In this document: positions 42,701-53,814 of the stretch, in pieces | Position numbering within the stretch: position 1 is the first letter of the stretch | Layout of the letters: the number at the start of each line of letters is the position of its first letter | Assembly: GCA_009792885.1 (NCBI GenBank) | Contig: WMCF01000089.1 | Span: forward strand, 382,239 to 446,238 | Reading direction: 5' to 3' | Length of the DNA: 64,000 nt | Source of the DNA: Eremophila alpestris peregrina | Lineage: Eukaryota; Chordata; Aves; Passeriformes; Alaudidae | Translations under genes and position numbers: made by a program | Notes under the pieces: generated by a model | Told to the model about the DNA's origin: nothing | Seen by the model: only the letters and a program-made list of their open reading frames with translations | Databases searched by the model: none

Positions 42701-44233
42701 TACCATTAATCAGTCCTTGACAGCTCTGAATTTTCATTTATCTGTTGACCCTTGTATTTGAGATCATTATTAGTTATAGTGAGGGTAAACAAACATTTAA
42801 GTATTTAAATTTGGTGCAGTTACAGTCCACTGGAGATAGGAACTCCTTTTGGGTGTAAAACTTACTTGCTTACGTGTTTAGAACAAATGTGAACTCATGA
42901 TGAAAGAAGTTAATGGAAATTAACATCGAAGGCTGATGTGAGGAGGACTGACCACATCTCTGCCTAGCAATACAGTGTTTTTACTCCCTGCTAATTTCAA
43001 ACTTGGGGATTTTTTTTCAATGAGTCTCATTGAATTTTGGTATCAAGACAAGAGACAAGAAACCTGTGTTTCAGTAGCACACACTACTGATCATAGTCAT
43101 TATTGGTCAGTTTTTCAGCAGTATAGGGATGGTTGCAGTCCATCTGAATATGTGCAAAACCTCCCTTGTCTGTTCTTAACTAACACATATGTGCCTGTAA
43201 TCACACTTAGTTTTTTGAAACATGAGGAATTTGAAAAGCAAAGAAAGGTAACAACATTTACTCTAGATGAAAATCTGTCATTGTAAGGGCTGAAATTGAC
43301 TGCAGTGTGCTTGAAACATGGCGAACGACATTTCAGAAGAGCAATGCTCATATTTAGGAATAAAACCAGCAAATATTAAATAACGATGCTTCTGTATATT
43401 TTGAGAATAATGGGCCAAGTAAACCTTAGTAAGCGAGATTTTAATGGAGTTAATAATAGGCTTGATGACTCTTTTCCTCTTAAATTTGATTCTGCTGAGT
43501 TCTACATGAGAAAACCCAAAAGATTAGAGTTCTGGGCTAAAGAATTAGGGGAATTGCACAGGAGCTTTTTGTATATATCTGGGGAAATCCGAGGGCTTGG
43601 ACTGCTTGGGACAGAGATGCCTAAGAAATCAAACTGCACAGCATGTTCCCAGGCTATGGAGAGAGGCTGGAATAAGTTGCCTCCACCCAGGAATGCTGCA
43701 GGAGCAGGAGGCTCTCTGCTTTGTCTCACTTCTCTTCCTAACAGAGTCACTTAAACTCTCAGTGCTCTGTGAGAGGGGGCTGCAGAGCTGCCTCCCCAGT
43801 GGCACCCTCTCAGGCCACTGCCGTGGACAGCAGTGATACTGCCAGACTTATTTGCTGTAAGGGGAACTGAAGCTGGGAAAAAAACTCTCCCTTGCTCTAA
43901 TGATGGTTGTTCTGTCCAAACATGAACATAGGAAATACAGTGCTCATGTCAGATGTAGATGTGAAATATGCATTCAGATGTCATTCTAACCCTCTAACTT
44001 CTGAAATTATGAAAACAAACTTCATTTATTTTGGATGACAGAAGTGGTGAGAAAACTTTATTCTTAAGACAAACTCTTCAGTGTGGCCAGATGGGACAGA
44101 AATGCAAAGCTTAAGAAAGCAAAACTGCCCACACCTGGCAGCTGCCTGATTGGCTGGAAGGTGAGCACTAAAATTGTTACAGCATTGTACCTGATTTCTT
44201 GGGAAGATGGGCTCTGATAGGCTTCATTTGTTG

Positions 44234-44510
44234 TCATCCGTCTTGTTTGCTTCATCCTGATTAAGGACTTCGCTACAATTTCCGCAACTTTTCTAGTCGC
44301 CTTTTGTCCTGTCCTACTGAGGTCGGGTAAAAATTTAAGGGGCTGGGACACAGTGTGCTTTTTCCAAATGACAACGCTAGATGGTGTCCCAACACTTCCT
44401 AAAAAAACCACGCGGCCTAGCCTCGGCTTGGAAATCCCAGAAACGGCGAAAACGGTGGAGTGATATGATGCGATATGATGTGATGTATTACGTGTGCGTG
44501 TGTCTCTGGG
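44234..44510. promoter_or_regulatory. Isolated CpG-rich patch
   Basis: About 15 CpG dinucleotides in under 280 bases, including CACGCGG, ACGGCG, AACGGTGG and TACGTGTGCGTG, inside surroundings that are strongly CpG-depleted. The right part holds an imperfect GATATGATG repeat (44460-44487). A minus-strand open frame of 115 codons (44064-44411) begins inside the patch and has an internal basic stretch (GQKATRKVAEIVAKSLIRMK), but I do not recognise it. It may be a small CpG island acting as a promoter or enhancer, or a comparatively recent insertion not yet CpG-decayed. Confidence 0.3.
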
Positions 44511-46737
44511 TTTTACTCTTCACACACCATTTATGTTCTTAGTTAAAGACATGTGAAGCTATTTTCTCTTTTAGTCTCTAGTAGTAACTATTTTAAGCAC
44601 ATGTGCATGCGTTTCCTTTCCTGTTTTCCCCAAACACCCACACGGAACCGGAGGACAGTTAATCTGCAGAGGTTAATGATAATTCCAGAAGACAGGACAG
44701 ATGTTAGTGGTTCTGGTCCAAATCAAGTGAATGCTCTCTGTGTAAGGGGCAGCTCTCCTAATCCAAGTTACCTTGAATTCCAAGCTAGTGTTTGAGTGCA
44801 CGTGTCTCTGCCAGACTGAGACCTGCACACCCACAAATGTCACTCTAATAAAACATTTTCTACACATTGTGCTGAACCTAAAGCACTAAAGACTTGACTG
44901 GTCTCTTAGAGAACCATACAGGATTTCATTTGTGAGAGAAAGATCCAATCTGAAAAGTTAGATATGAAGGGCTTTTCATCTTTGTTTTATAGTGCTTTGG
45001 GTGTTTAGGGGGTATTTCTGGATTTCAGCAAGGAGCATGGAAATTGCAGGAAGACATGCAGATTGCAGTGTGGTTAAATGAGGAATAGACATACTGACTG
45101 CCTCCTGCAGCACCCTGCAAGCTCTTGTCTCAAAGCTGGATCAGCTCAGCTGGGCTGGATCTTGCAGCTAGTCTGGCTTATTCATCTGGGAGCTCTCTGC
45201 TGCTAGCACATCCCTGAAGGAACAGATGGGAAGGGAGTGACAGAGACTAAAGCACAGATAGGTCCTGAACAGTGTCTTGCTACGAGCAACACAGAACAGA
45301 TGACAAATCCTCTCAGGCTTCTCTGTGGTTGTGCTGTAGATTGCAGGGTCCTCCCCTCTGGTGCAGTGATGGGGCTGGGTGACAGCCTTGGAGACAAAGC
45401 CAGAATTGTGCTTCCAGAGCCCAGGAAAAACAGCAGCCAGCGGCTGGGTTGGGTGTGTTTTTGTTCAGTTTCTGTCCCTGTGTGTGGCTGGCACTGCCAG
45501 GTGTCCTGAAGGCTCCCACCCCGCTTCCCACACACCTGGGCCATCCAGGCCCTTTGCATGCCTGGGTCAGGAGCTTCAGGGCGTGGTTAATTCCCCTCCT
45601 GCTTGTGGTCAAATGGTGAGCCCTGCTGAGGCCAGGGCTGGTGCCAGCTGATTTCAACCCTCCTGCTGTCCATACAGCCTTGGACTTGGTGCCCTGGGGT
45701 TACACTTCATTCATGAGGGTTACTTAAATGAGGTTATTGTTCTGGACCTCAAACGGAAGTAAAGTAACTGTGGCAAGGAGAGGATGCTAACAAGCTGTGC
45801 AGCTGCTCCCCTGGCAGCATTCACTATTGGTATTAGCAAATACCACCAGTTTGTATCTCTCTGGTTAAGGACATGGTGAATTTTAGGGTTAGGTTTTTGG
45901 GAAGACGGAAAATGTGAATCTGGGAAATTTATTTTAGTTTTAGAAGACAAAGTCACATTAAGGTTGTGAATGCAATGTGATTTGTTTACTTGGGAATAGA
46001 AGGTGCTGATGTCTTAGAGGAGGTGACAGTGCTGGTCACCCATATATTGGTAAAGACTGGCAGCTGCCTTAGGGAATGAGAAGGCACGAATGAAGAGCAG
46101 GCTTCATTTGTATCCAACTATCTCTTTCTTTGTTGCCCTTTTTTCCAACTGAATAGGAGAACTCTAAGGCTGGGACTACAGCCTGGGTTACTCAAGTACT
46201 CTGAAAAGTAGAGGTAACCCTAAATCAGGACTATTTTTAGTTAAGAACACTGATCAGTGTCAGGGCTAAAATATCTCACAATGAATGAACTATTTCTTCC
46301 TTGAAAAGGAATACCACAGGGAGATACAAGAAAGGACTGGCATATCTGTGAAACTGATCTTCTCTGTTGTGCTGAATATTTCCCTATTTATGTCCCTGAC
46401 AATCTTCAAAAATGCAATTCTAAGCCTTGGTAGTTGAAACTAACTTTACTTCTTGGGCTCTTGGCATGTTCTTGGTGCTTCTGTGCAGGTCCACAAAGAC
46501 ACACTTGTGAGCCATGGACAAATCATGATAATGAGTGAAATGCTCCTAGTTGTACATTTCTGCAGAAAGTCAGAGATTATCTCCTGATTTTGTTGAGTGA
46601 AGCACGTGTAAGCAGGGGTCACAGGAATTTTCTCTCTCTTAAATCCTCGTTGTCACAGATTTGTCTTAGCCATGTATGCCTTAACAACAGAGCACAGATC
46701 CATACTCTGAAAGTTCACCAAAGACCTATCCAGAGGC

Positions 46738-46771
46738 GTGTGTCTGTGTATCTGTGTGTGTCTGTGTGTCT
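46738..46771. repeat. TG-rich microsatellite
   Basis: Imperfect (TG)n with TCTG interruptions, about 34 bases. Confidence 0.75.
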
Positions 46772-47129
46772 AAGTACAACCATGCAAAAAAGCAGTGATT
46801 TCTTTAAAGGCCTGAAAGGCCCTGCCATCTGGATTTCCAACAGTTAAATGAACAAGGAGGGGAATAAAATGGAAATGTCAAGCATTCTACAAGTGTTGTA
46901 TTGAATTCTCAGATGGAAAAAAGCCAGCTGGGACAAGGTGATGTTGGATAGAAAAAAATTGTCATAACTTGCCCTTTGCTGCTCTGTGTGACTTTATGAG
47001 AAATAAATAAAATATTGACAGGTATAGCTGGTTAGGTATGTAGCTAAAGAGCCAGACACTGCCCATCAGTGCCCAGTGAAAAGACAAGAGATAATGCAGA
47101 AAAAGTAAAGGAAATTCTACTTAAAACAC

Positions 47130-47174
47130 TTTTTTGTTTGTTTGTTTGTTGTTTGTTTTTGGGGGTTTTTTTTG
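47130..47174. repeat. TTTG simple repeat
   Basis: (TTTG)n followed by GGGGG and a T run. Confidence 0.8.
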
Positions 47175-47221
47175 GCACTGTAAAGATAATTCAGCACAAG
47201 AGTCCTCATTCTAGGAAATAT

Positions 47222-47338
47222 TAAAAAAACTGAGTGGAAACAGGCTTGGACAGCCTGGTTGACTCTGTTTTTGAGCAGAGAACTGAACTAGGTAGTTTCC
47301 AGAGGTGCTTCCAACCGCAGGCATTCTGTCATTCTGGG
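47222..47338 (+). mobile_element. CR1 3'-end fragment
   Basis: Sense CR1 tail: CTTGGACAGCCTGGTTGACTC..., then GAACTAGGTAGTTTCCAGAGG, CTTCCAACC and finally ATTCTGTCATTCTG, the short terminal repeat of CR1. About 115 bases, heavily 5'-truncated. Confidence 0.75.
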
Positions 47339-49189
47339 AAATAATTTTCCATATAGAATAACTTTTACAATTTTAGTTTAACTATAGCAATAAAAACCAA
47401 GAATGTTCAATACACTAACAGTAAACTGCCAAGGGAATTTAGAACCTTAGAAATGTAAAAATATATGATTGAGATTTTAAGACCAATGTGTCAGAAGTCT
47501 GTTTTGAGACTTCACCATATGACTCACCTGGGTCTATATTAATTTGCAACTGTGGTTTTTCAGTCCTTGATCACTTGGCTCATCTTGAAAATCATACTTC
47601 AAAACTCCTGTTTTCTGGGAGTTGCATGGAAATTGAGCTTTATGACGAAGTTCCACTCTGAATTATTGAGCACTATTTGAAGGCATGCTTTAATGGCTTG
47701 GTGTGGTACCAACATGCATAAACTGCTATTTGATTCAACATTAACTCTGACAGAAACCATTTATCTTCACAGTACTTTATCACCTGGTGCAGTGATGCTT
47801 AAAATTATTAGCTTTTAGGCTTTTTTTGTTAGGCTTGTTTTAGGCTCTGTGATTTTTTTTCAGAAGAGCCTTTAGAGCCAGTCCAACTTAGTCAAAAGGG
47901 TCAGAGTTATTGTATTTCAATGTTTTCTTCTAGAATTCCTTCCTTAGAAGAGTAACAAACTCCTTAATTTCATTTTCCATTAAAACATTAATGATGTCCA
48001 TTCAGCACATTAATAACTTTTGTAATTATAATATTACAGAGTGTAGGGGTACTTTCCTATGTAGAGTTATTTCATTGTGAGTTTGATCAAAAGCTCTGTG
48101 CAATGATGAGTTCTGAGGGGTTTTTTGGTTTGTTTTGGGGGTTTTCTTTGGTTTTGTTTTTTGTTTGTTTTGTTTAGTTTTGTTTTGTTGGGGTTTTTTG
48201 GGGGGGTTGTTTGGTTTTTCGTTGTTTTGGTTTTTTTGTGATCAGAACTACTACATTTGAAAGAGACCCCTGCTTCACTGCTGTGGGATACACACTCAGC
48301 AGTGTCCATATGAACAATATTGCACCTTAAACAAAACTTTTATTACATTAATTCATGTTCCCAGCAGAGGGAGGTCTGGCCCCTGTGGACAATCATGTCC
48401 TCAGCAAGTGCCTTTGCCAAACACTGCAGGTGAGCTCCTGGCCCACACCTCTGGGGAGACACAGGCCAGCAGTGCCTGCACCACAGGAGCAGGGAGCATG
48501 GGAGCTTGTTGCTCCACTTTCCTCACAAGTATCCCATATTCACAACCAATTTATTGAGCTTTTTTTTCCATGGGGAGGACCTTGCCTAGAAGATATGTTA
48601 AAACCAGCTATGTACAAGCCACTGAGACCAGCATGTACCATTGGTTTCCTAGTTTCTGAGCTCATAACCCATGGCACATCACAAATTTCTGTACATGTTC
48701 ATCCAGAACATGATTGGCTATTTCTGAAATACACCAGCAAGCAGAAGTGGGTTAGGAATTACATATCGATGTCAACAAAATCAAAATGCCTCATTTTAAC
48801 AGTGACACTTGTTTCACTGAGTAGTTAGCCTTCATGCTGTGGCACTTCTGCAAGCCACCTCTCAGTGACTGGGCAGTAGGATCACAGGGGAATGCAGAAA
48901 ATGTGAGAAGTTGCTGGGTATTGTTAATTCAATGAGAACTGTGCCTTTCTGCTTGCGTGAGAGATTTTATTGGATGATACCAGTGTATGCTCTCAGGGTA
49001 GAATGCCACAGAGCTGGTGACTGCTGAGGGATTTTGGGATTGCTCCTCTACTTGCTACTTGATTACAGGTCAGGGAAACATCCACTGAGGTCAGTGATGT
49101 GGCATTAGCGGAAACAAAGCCTGAGAGGATAAACAGGGTTAAAGGACTTGTGAGACCCATGTGAGTCATCCTGTGCTTAGGCCAGCAGC
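47339..49189. other. Intergenic, no gene recognised
   Basis: Non-coding apart from a G/T-rich tract at 48117-48240. A 157-codon open frame at 48355-48828 is the longest uninterrupted one in the intergenic part, but it has no domain I recognise and no supporting signals. Confidence 0.5.
48117..48240. repeat. G/T-only low-complexity tract
   Basis: About 124 bases almost entirely G and T on the plus strand (A/C on the minus), with G runs of 4, 5, 4 and 7 bases among T runs. Looks like a degenerate (GTTTT)n expansion. The G runs could form a loose quadruplex, but the loops are long. Confidence 0.8.
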
Positions 49190-49401
49190 TAAGGAATTAA
49201 AAGACTTAGGAGGAGAGGCTGAGGTCACTTGGTTTGTTCACCTTGGAGAGGAGAAGGCTGAGGGGTGACACCATGGCAGTCTCCACCTTCCTCAATAGGG
49301 GACAGCAGAGGGGGAAATGTTGATCTCCCTCTGGTGACCAGCAATAGGACCTACAGAAAGGGAATGAAGTTGCATCAGGGGAGTTCAAATTGGGACATTT
49401 T
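49190..49401 (+). mobile_element. CR1 LINE fragment
   Basis: The sense strand follows the CR1 3' region: CACCTTGGAGAGGAGAAGGC, TGAGGGGTGACACCATGGC, ...GACCAGCAATAGGACC and GAATGAAGTTGCATCAGGGG. Truncated on both sides; lacks the terminal CR1 repeat. Confidence 0.82.
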
Positions 49402-49460
49402 TCCGGAGCCTTTGGTGTTTAAGTAAACATCTAGCATGCATGCTCAGTTTAAGCATTTTG

Positions 49461-49482
49461 CATTCATTCATTCATTCATTCA
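49461..49482. repeat. CATT microsatellite
   Basis: Five and a half copies of CATT. Confidence 0.85.
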
Positions 49483-51555
49483 CCTAAAGATGAAGCCAAA
49501 GCAGGGTCAATCAGACACAAATATGTTGATACACACAGACAAACTTCCTGACATGAAGAGTCTTATTTGTGTGAGTGTTGCTGTGCTTGAGAAGGGTGGT
49601 AGAGCTCCCACTGACTTCCACAGCAGCAGCTTGTGCCCCGAATCCAACTGGATTATCATGTGAATAACAGTTTGGTGCAAAGCCATGCTGTCCATGACTC
49701 CAGTGGCTGTGGCATTGTACCTGAAGTCTGTTTATCAGCTGAGCAACTGCTCTACCCGTGGTGTGGAGGAACCAAGTATTTGCACGGGTGTAGGTCGCTT
49801 AAATATCATGGAAACACTTGATGTGCATGAAACTTAGCCTCAAGGTACCTATGTGGTCAACAAGACTGTGCCAAAGGGACACCAGACTGAGAGGTAAAAA
49901 TATGACTCCCTACATATCAGGATTTACTTAACAAATTGAGCACCCATCAAGACACAGGGCTCAGGATGTTCCTTGTCACATCTGTCATTCCGTCAGTCTG
50001 AACTGCAAGAGGAGATATCTAACTTTCTTAATGGGCTCATGTCCTTAGACTGAAAATGTTTCACAGTTTTTACACTAATTCAAATTCTCATTTAAAGAGA
50101 TCATTTCATAACATGGGAATGTTACGGGTGGTTCATGTTAATGTGCTTTTCCTAGGTGGAACCTGATAGAAGTGGCATGTTTCTTTCTTCTGCAGACCTT
50201 CTCCTCAAAGACACTGGGATGCATGTCCCTCCATGTGCATACACATGCCTTTGAGAAATCACTGAACAGAGCATTCTCTACCTAAAGTCCATGACAGATA
50301 ATGATGAGGCTAGCAACAAATCCCACCCAGCGTGTCCTACGAAGTTTATTCCATTGTCTCTTTGCACATCAGGCATTATGCATTTATTTTTACATTTTTG
50401 CTAAGGCCATGGGTAAGTTCCATGATATTTGACTTGGCTTATAATTATTACTATTTCCTATTAATTACCTCATATAGGAGGGAGTCCTTCTGGCCAGTCA
50501 AACCTATAAAGACTTCAAGGAACATTAATCAGAGGAACATAATTCCTTTTTGCTACCCATGGGGCATGACTGTGCTGAAAACTATGGGGAACGCACAACA
50601 TAATTTCAGAGGTTTAATTTCTAGTATGAGCCTTCTAACAAAAAATTAGGCATTAAAATAATTGAGATAAAGAAGATTTGGGCATCTTCAGCTGCTGTCA
50701 GTCATAAATTACTCTTATCTTTCTATTGCACTAGTTTCCAGGATTTAAAAAAATTTCCTTGGGCAAACAGCTCCTGCAATATTTTGGAGAGGACTGTGCA
50801 GTACCAAATGCCTGTTGAAAATCAGGACTGGAATATCATACATGTTGGTTGACAAAGGCACTTTACAAGTCTTGTGAAAAACAAATATAGCCCCCAGATG
50901 GGCAAGGTTTATCAGTGAGCAGCACTGAACAGCCCTGCTGGCAGCACTCATCAGTCTGCTTCACAAAACACGAAACATTAACAACCATTGTCAGCCCCCT
51001 CTGCTCTTTCCTGTTTCTTTGTGTATTTAGCTCTTGAGTTCAGGTGCAGTTTCTGTCTCACTGTATTAGGGCATAAAGTGCTTGAGACAAAATACACTAG
51101 AATAAAAACTGATGTTCATTTCACAAGGGAAGGCTGAAAGCATTACAGGAGACTCAAGTCTACTTCAAATGTAATAGTAACTTGAAAATTTGAAGAAGAA
51201 AGTATCTTGAAGATTTTCCTTAAGCCAAAGATAAGAGTGTCACAAGGATAATTCTGCTCTGTTACAAAGCTACTTATGCACTGTGCTGAGTTCCTGACAC
51301 AGAACAGGCAAAGGTAATTCAAATAATTTTTTCTTCTACTTCTTGTCTTTTGCCTTGCAAAGAGTGAGAAAGTAAACTCTAATATAATTTTAATGTCTTC
51401 TAAGATCTCTGCAGGGTGTCTTCCCATGCAGAGGAAACAAAAAGAACATTTTAAGGTGGAGAAAATAATTTTAAACAGAGATCACGTTTTTTCCCAAGAA
51501 ACATAAAATACCATGCAAAAATTCACTTTGGAAACACACTTGCTGTTCTTACAGG

Positions 51556-52162
51556 TTAACCCAAGGGAAGGTTCAATGGGATCAGAGGAGTCACCAAGGA
51601 ATGAGAATGGCAGTGTTTGTTCAAAAAGTGTTTCAAGCCCTTGGTTTAGAGCCAGAGACCTGTGAGGATTTTGCAAGAGAGGCAGTAGATACTGCAGTGA
51701 AACAACCAGTCGCGCACCTTATGTTGTTTGGAGGCATACCAATGCATTCTGCAGTAATGCAGAGGAATTCCTGTCCTCCTGGTCTGCTGTTTTCTATCAA
51801 AAACATGACGAATTTCTCCTGCCACAACAACGTGTCTGGTCTCACATGACACTAATTACAAGTTAATAATTGCATTTAATTTTTTTTCTAATTTTTTTTT
51901 CTCTGCAGGTTGGATGATTATAGAGGAACTTACAGAAATGGGCAGTTTCAAAGATCACCTCAGATTCCTTCTAAGGAAGAAGGTAGAAATAAAAGCCACC
52001 ACAAGTGCAATTCAGGTCTTGTCAACAGAGGGAGATGCAGCACAACTTATCAACACATTTCTCCAGCCAGTATACTGCCAGCTCAAGTCTTCCACACAAA
52101 ACTCTAAGGATTTAGCAAATCCAATTAATTTTGTATTGATGTTGATAGTTACTGTGTCTTAA
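51556..52162 (+). other. Exon-like open frames, identity unknown
   Basis: Two stretches each follow an acceptor-like signal: TTCTTACAG before 51556, and a very strong T-rich tract ending TCTCTGCAG before 51910. The first is open as LTQGKVQWDQRSHQGMRM... to 51846, the second as WMIIEELTEMGSFKDHLRFL... to 52159. A second frame is open in part of each (SEESPRNENGS and LDDYRGTYRNGQFQRS). I recognise none of them, and the donor site of the first block is unclear. It may be a decayed gene, a non-coding transcript or chance. Confidence 0.2.
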
Positions 52163-52777
52163 CTGCTCACTGGATATCCAATAGTACACTCCCAGGACAT
52201 CAAAGAGCTACTTTGGGTCTCAAGGCCAAAGCAACCCTTGCTCTTGTGTATTTTACTTTATTCAGCATTAAGCATGGAAAGCTGAAGCAGGAGTCTGTGC
52301 ACCTTGCAATCAAGGGCATTGTGAGGAATGGAGGATCCCTGGGAAGTGAAGTAGGATGCACGCAAAGAGGCATACTGGGAAACAAGCACTCTGGTTTCCA
52401 CAGGGATCTTACCTGCTGCCAGATCCCCGTGCCCTCAGCAGCCCCACCCCTGCGACTGGAGGCAATTTAGTGCTTAAACAGAGGCATCAATCCACAAGCA
52501 GCTAGCTTGCATAATGATGGAAAGAAGGTCTCTGAAATGCCTGGTTTTTAAAGTTGGGATATATTAATATCCTCTTGACTTACAGAATGAAAATGCAATT
52601 GCCCGTGAAAATCCTGTTGTCCCTTGCCTACTCTGTTGCAGCAATCCACACCCTGCCCGGGCTCATGCTGTCTGGCACCAGGTTTACACAACAAACCACA
52701 CCAAAGGTGTTTGCAAAGCTCCCTAATGACCTTTACAGCCCTTTAAGAACCATACTTTCCTTATTTACTGTGAAACC

Positions 52778-52971
52778 AGAGAATCACAGAACTAATTAAG
52801 TTGGAAAGGACTTTTGAGTCCAACCTCTGATCACCTTGTCAACTATGGCACCAAGTGCCACCTCCAGTCTTTTCTTAAAGACCTTCAGGGGTGGGTCACC
52901 AGGGATGGTGATTCCACCACTTCCCTGGTCAGCCTATTCCAATGCCCAATCACTCTTCCAATAGACAGAAG
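52778..52971 (-). mobile_element. CR1 3'-end fragment, near the RIGI promoter
   Basis: Antisense CR1 tail: AGAATCACAGAACTAATTAAG, then GGAAAGGACTTTTGAGTCCAACC, TTCTTAAAGACCTTCAGGGG, GGTGATTCCACCACTTCCCTGG and CAGCCTATTCCAATGCCC. It lies about 0.85 kb upstream of the RIGI start codon and is the mobile element closest to the promoter. Confidence 0.88.
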
Positions 52972-53580
52972 ACTTAAGAAAAGGAAAGGAAGGATATTAA
53001 ATACTTGAGAGTAAAAGTGGACTAGAAAAGAGTAGAAAAAGAAATGCCAATGTCTTCCTCAACGCCCCTCCTTCTGCCTTTGCTACCCCCTGTGTGTCCA
53101 GTACAAGCCCATAACTCGGTGGTCTTGTGTTGGCCGGCTTTAGAAAGCAGGAATCTTGTGTTAGGCCGGTACTTGGCATCTGTTGGAGTATGGCACCCTC
53201 TCACCACACGGTGAGAGGGAGGCTTGCGTGTGGAGTTGTCACGTCTAGCAGCACTTGCGACTGTGGCTGCTTTCTGCCCGGCAACAGGACTACCCCTTTG
53301 CTAAGCCTTTCTCCTTCGAAGTTCACCGGCCTGATCCATTTTCTGAAAGCTTTTAGGAGTGCTTCTATCTTTAAAAACCACCCCCGGATACAGCCCACAA
53401 AAGCTCGTTCAGGTTTTTCTGGGGACAAGAGGGAAGAGAAGGTAGGCTGATGCGTTTGCTCCTATTTCCTCACTGTGCTTTTTCTCACCCTGGCAGCCGC
53501 AAAAACGGGCTGGTTACAGCCTTTCCAACCCTATGCATGCACATATGATTATGGGGTGCTGGCGGAGGTCCCCTTTTCCT
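52972..53580. other. RIGI 5' flank
   Basis: Transition from AT-rich intergenic DNA to the CpG island. No gene recognised and no TATA box apparent. It presumably holds distal promoter sequence. Confidence 0.5.
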
Positions 53581-53630
53581 TTTGCTCAGGACAGATGCAA
53601 GCGGAGTGCAGCGCTCCCCTTCTAGACCGC

Positions 53631-53640
53631 TTTCACTTTC
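53631..53640 (-). promoter_or_regulatory. IRF-binding element (GAAAGTGAAA)
   Basis: The plus strand reads TTTCACTTTC; its complement GAAAGTGAAA matches the IRF element GAAANNGAAA and contains the AAGTGAAA core of interferon-promoter PRDI-type sites. It lies 175 bases before the ATG and 20 bases from the ISRE, so the pair probably works together. Confidence 0.7.
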
Positions 53641-53659
53641 CATTCTTCGGCTGGACTGA

Positions 53660-53673
53660 AGTTTCTTTTTCCC
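53660..53673 (+). promoter_or_regulatory. Interferon-stimulated response element
   Basis: AGTTTCTTTTTCCC is an exact match to the ISRE consensus AGTTTCNNTTTCNY, bound by ISGF3 (STAT1/STAT2/IRF9) and by IRFs. It is 142 bases upstream of the RIGI start codon. RIG-I is a known interferon-stimulated gene in mammals and ducks, so conserved induction is expected. The transcription start is not known, but there is no TATA box and the CpG island begins directly downstream. Confidence 0.8.
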
Positions 53674-53735
53674 GTCGCTCCCTTCTTGGGGGCGGCTCCC
53701 GCTCGCTCCCTACCGGCTCTCCCCGTGCCGTGGCT

Positions 53736-53796
53736 GGGGCGGCAACCGGGACAGTGGGACCGGGATCGGGACCGGGATCGGGACCGGCGGCGGCGG
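53736..53796 (+). repeat. G-tract array (G-quadruplex motif) in the 5' UTR
   Basis: Five GGG tracts at 53756, 53762, 53768, 53774 and 53780 are separated by exactly three bases (ACC, ATC, ACC, ATC), forming a 12-base repeat GGGACCGGGATC. Two more G tracts lie at 53736 and 53748, and a (CGG)n stretch follows at 53785-53795. This fits the G3N1-7 quadruplex rule and ends 32 bases before the ATG, so it is probably transcribed. A role in transcription or translation is inferred only. Confidence 0.7.
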
Positions 53797-53814
53797 TGAG
53801 CAGCCGGCCTCGCC

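Larger units (their letters stand above)
30906..47221. other. Intergenic, no gene recognised
   Basis: About 16 kb of mostly AT-rich sequence with no recognised gene. Small tandem duplications occur at 31052-31085 (ATGGGACAGGTTT twice), 35322-35354 (GTGCCACTGTG repeats), 35898-35942 (about 22 bases twice) and 39741-39770 (15 bases twice). A CpG-rich patch lies at 44234-44510. Longer open frames at 42975-43286, 43386-43754 (plus) and 44064-44411 (minus) match nothing I know. Confidence 0.5.
49402..52777. other. Intergenic, no gene firmly recognised
   Basis: Contains a (CATT)n microsatellite at 49461-49482 and two exon-like stretches at 51556-51850 and 51910-52162 (separate entry). Otherwise AT-rich with short unassigned frames. 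Confidence 0.5.

Noticed and set aside
43386..43754. 122-codon plus-strand frame
   Set aside because: No recognised family, and the codon pattern looks random for AT-rich DNA.
48355..48828. 157-codon open frame
   Set aside because: No recognisable domain, no promoter or splice context, and the composition looks like translated non-coding DNA.
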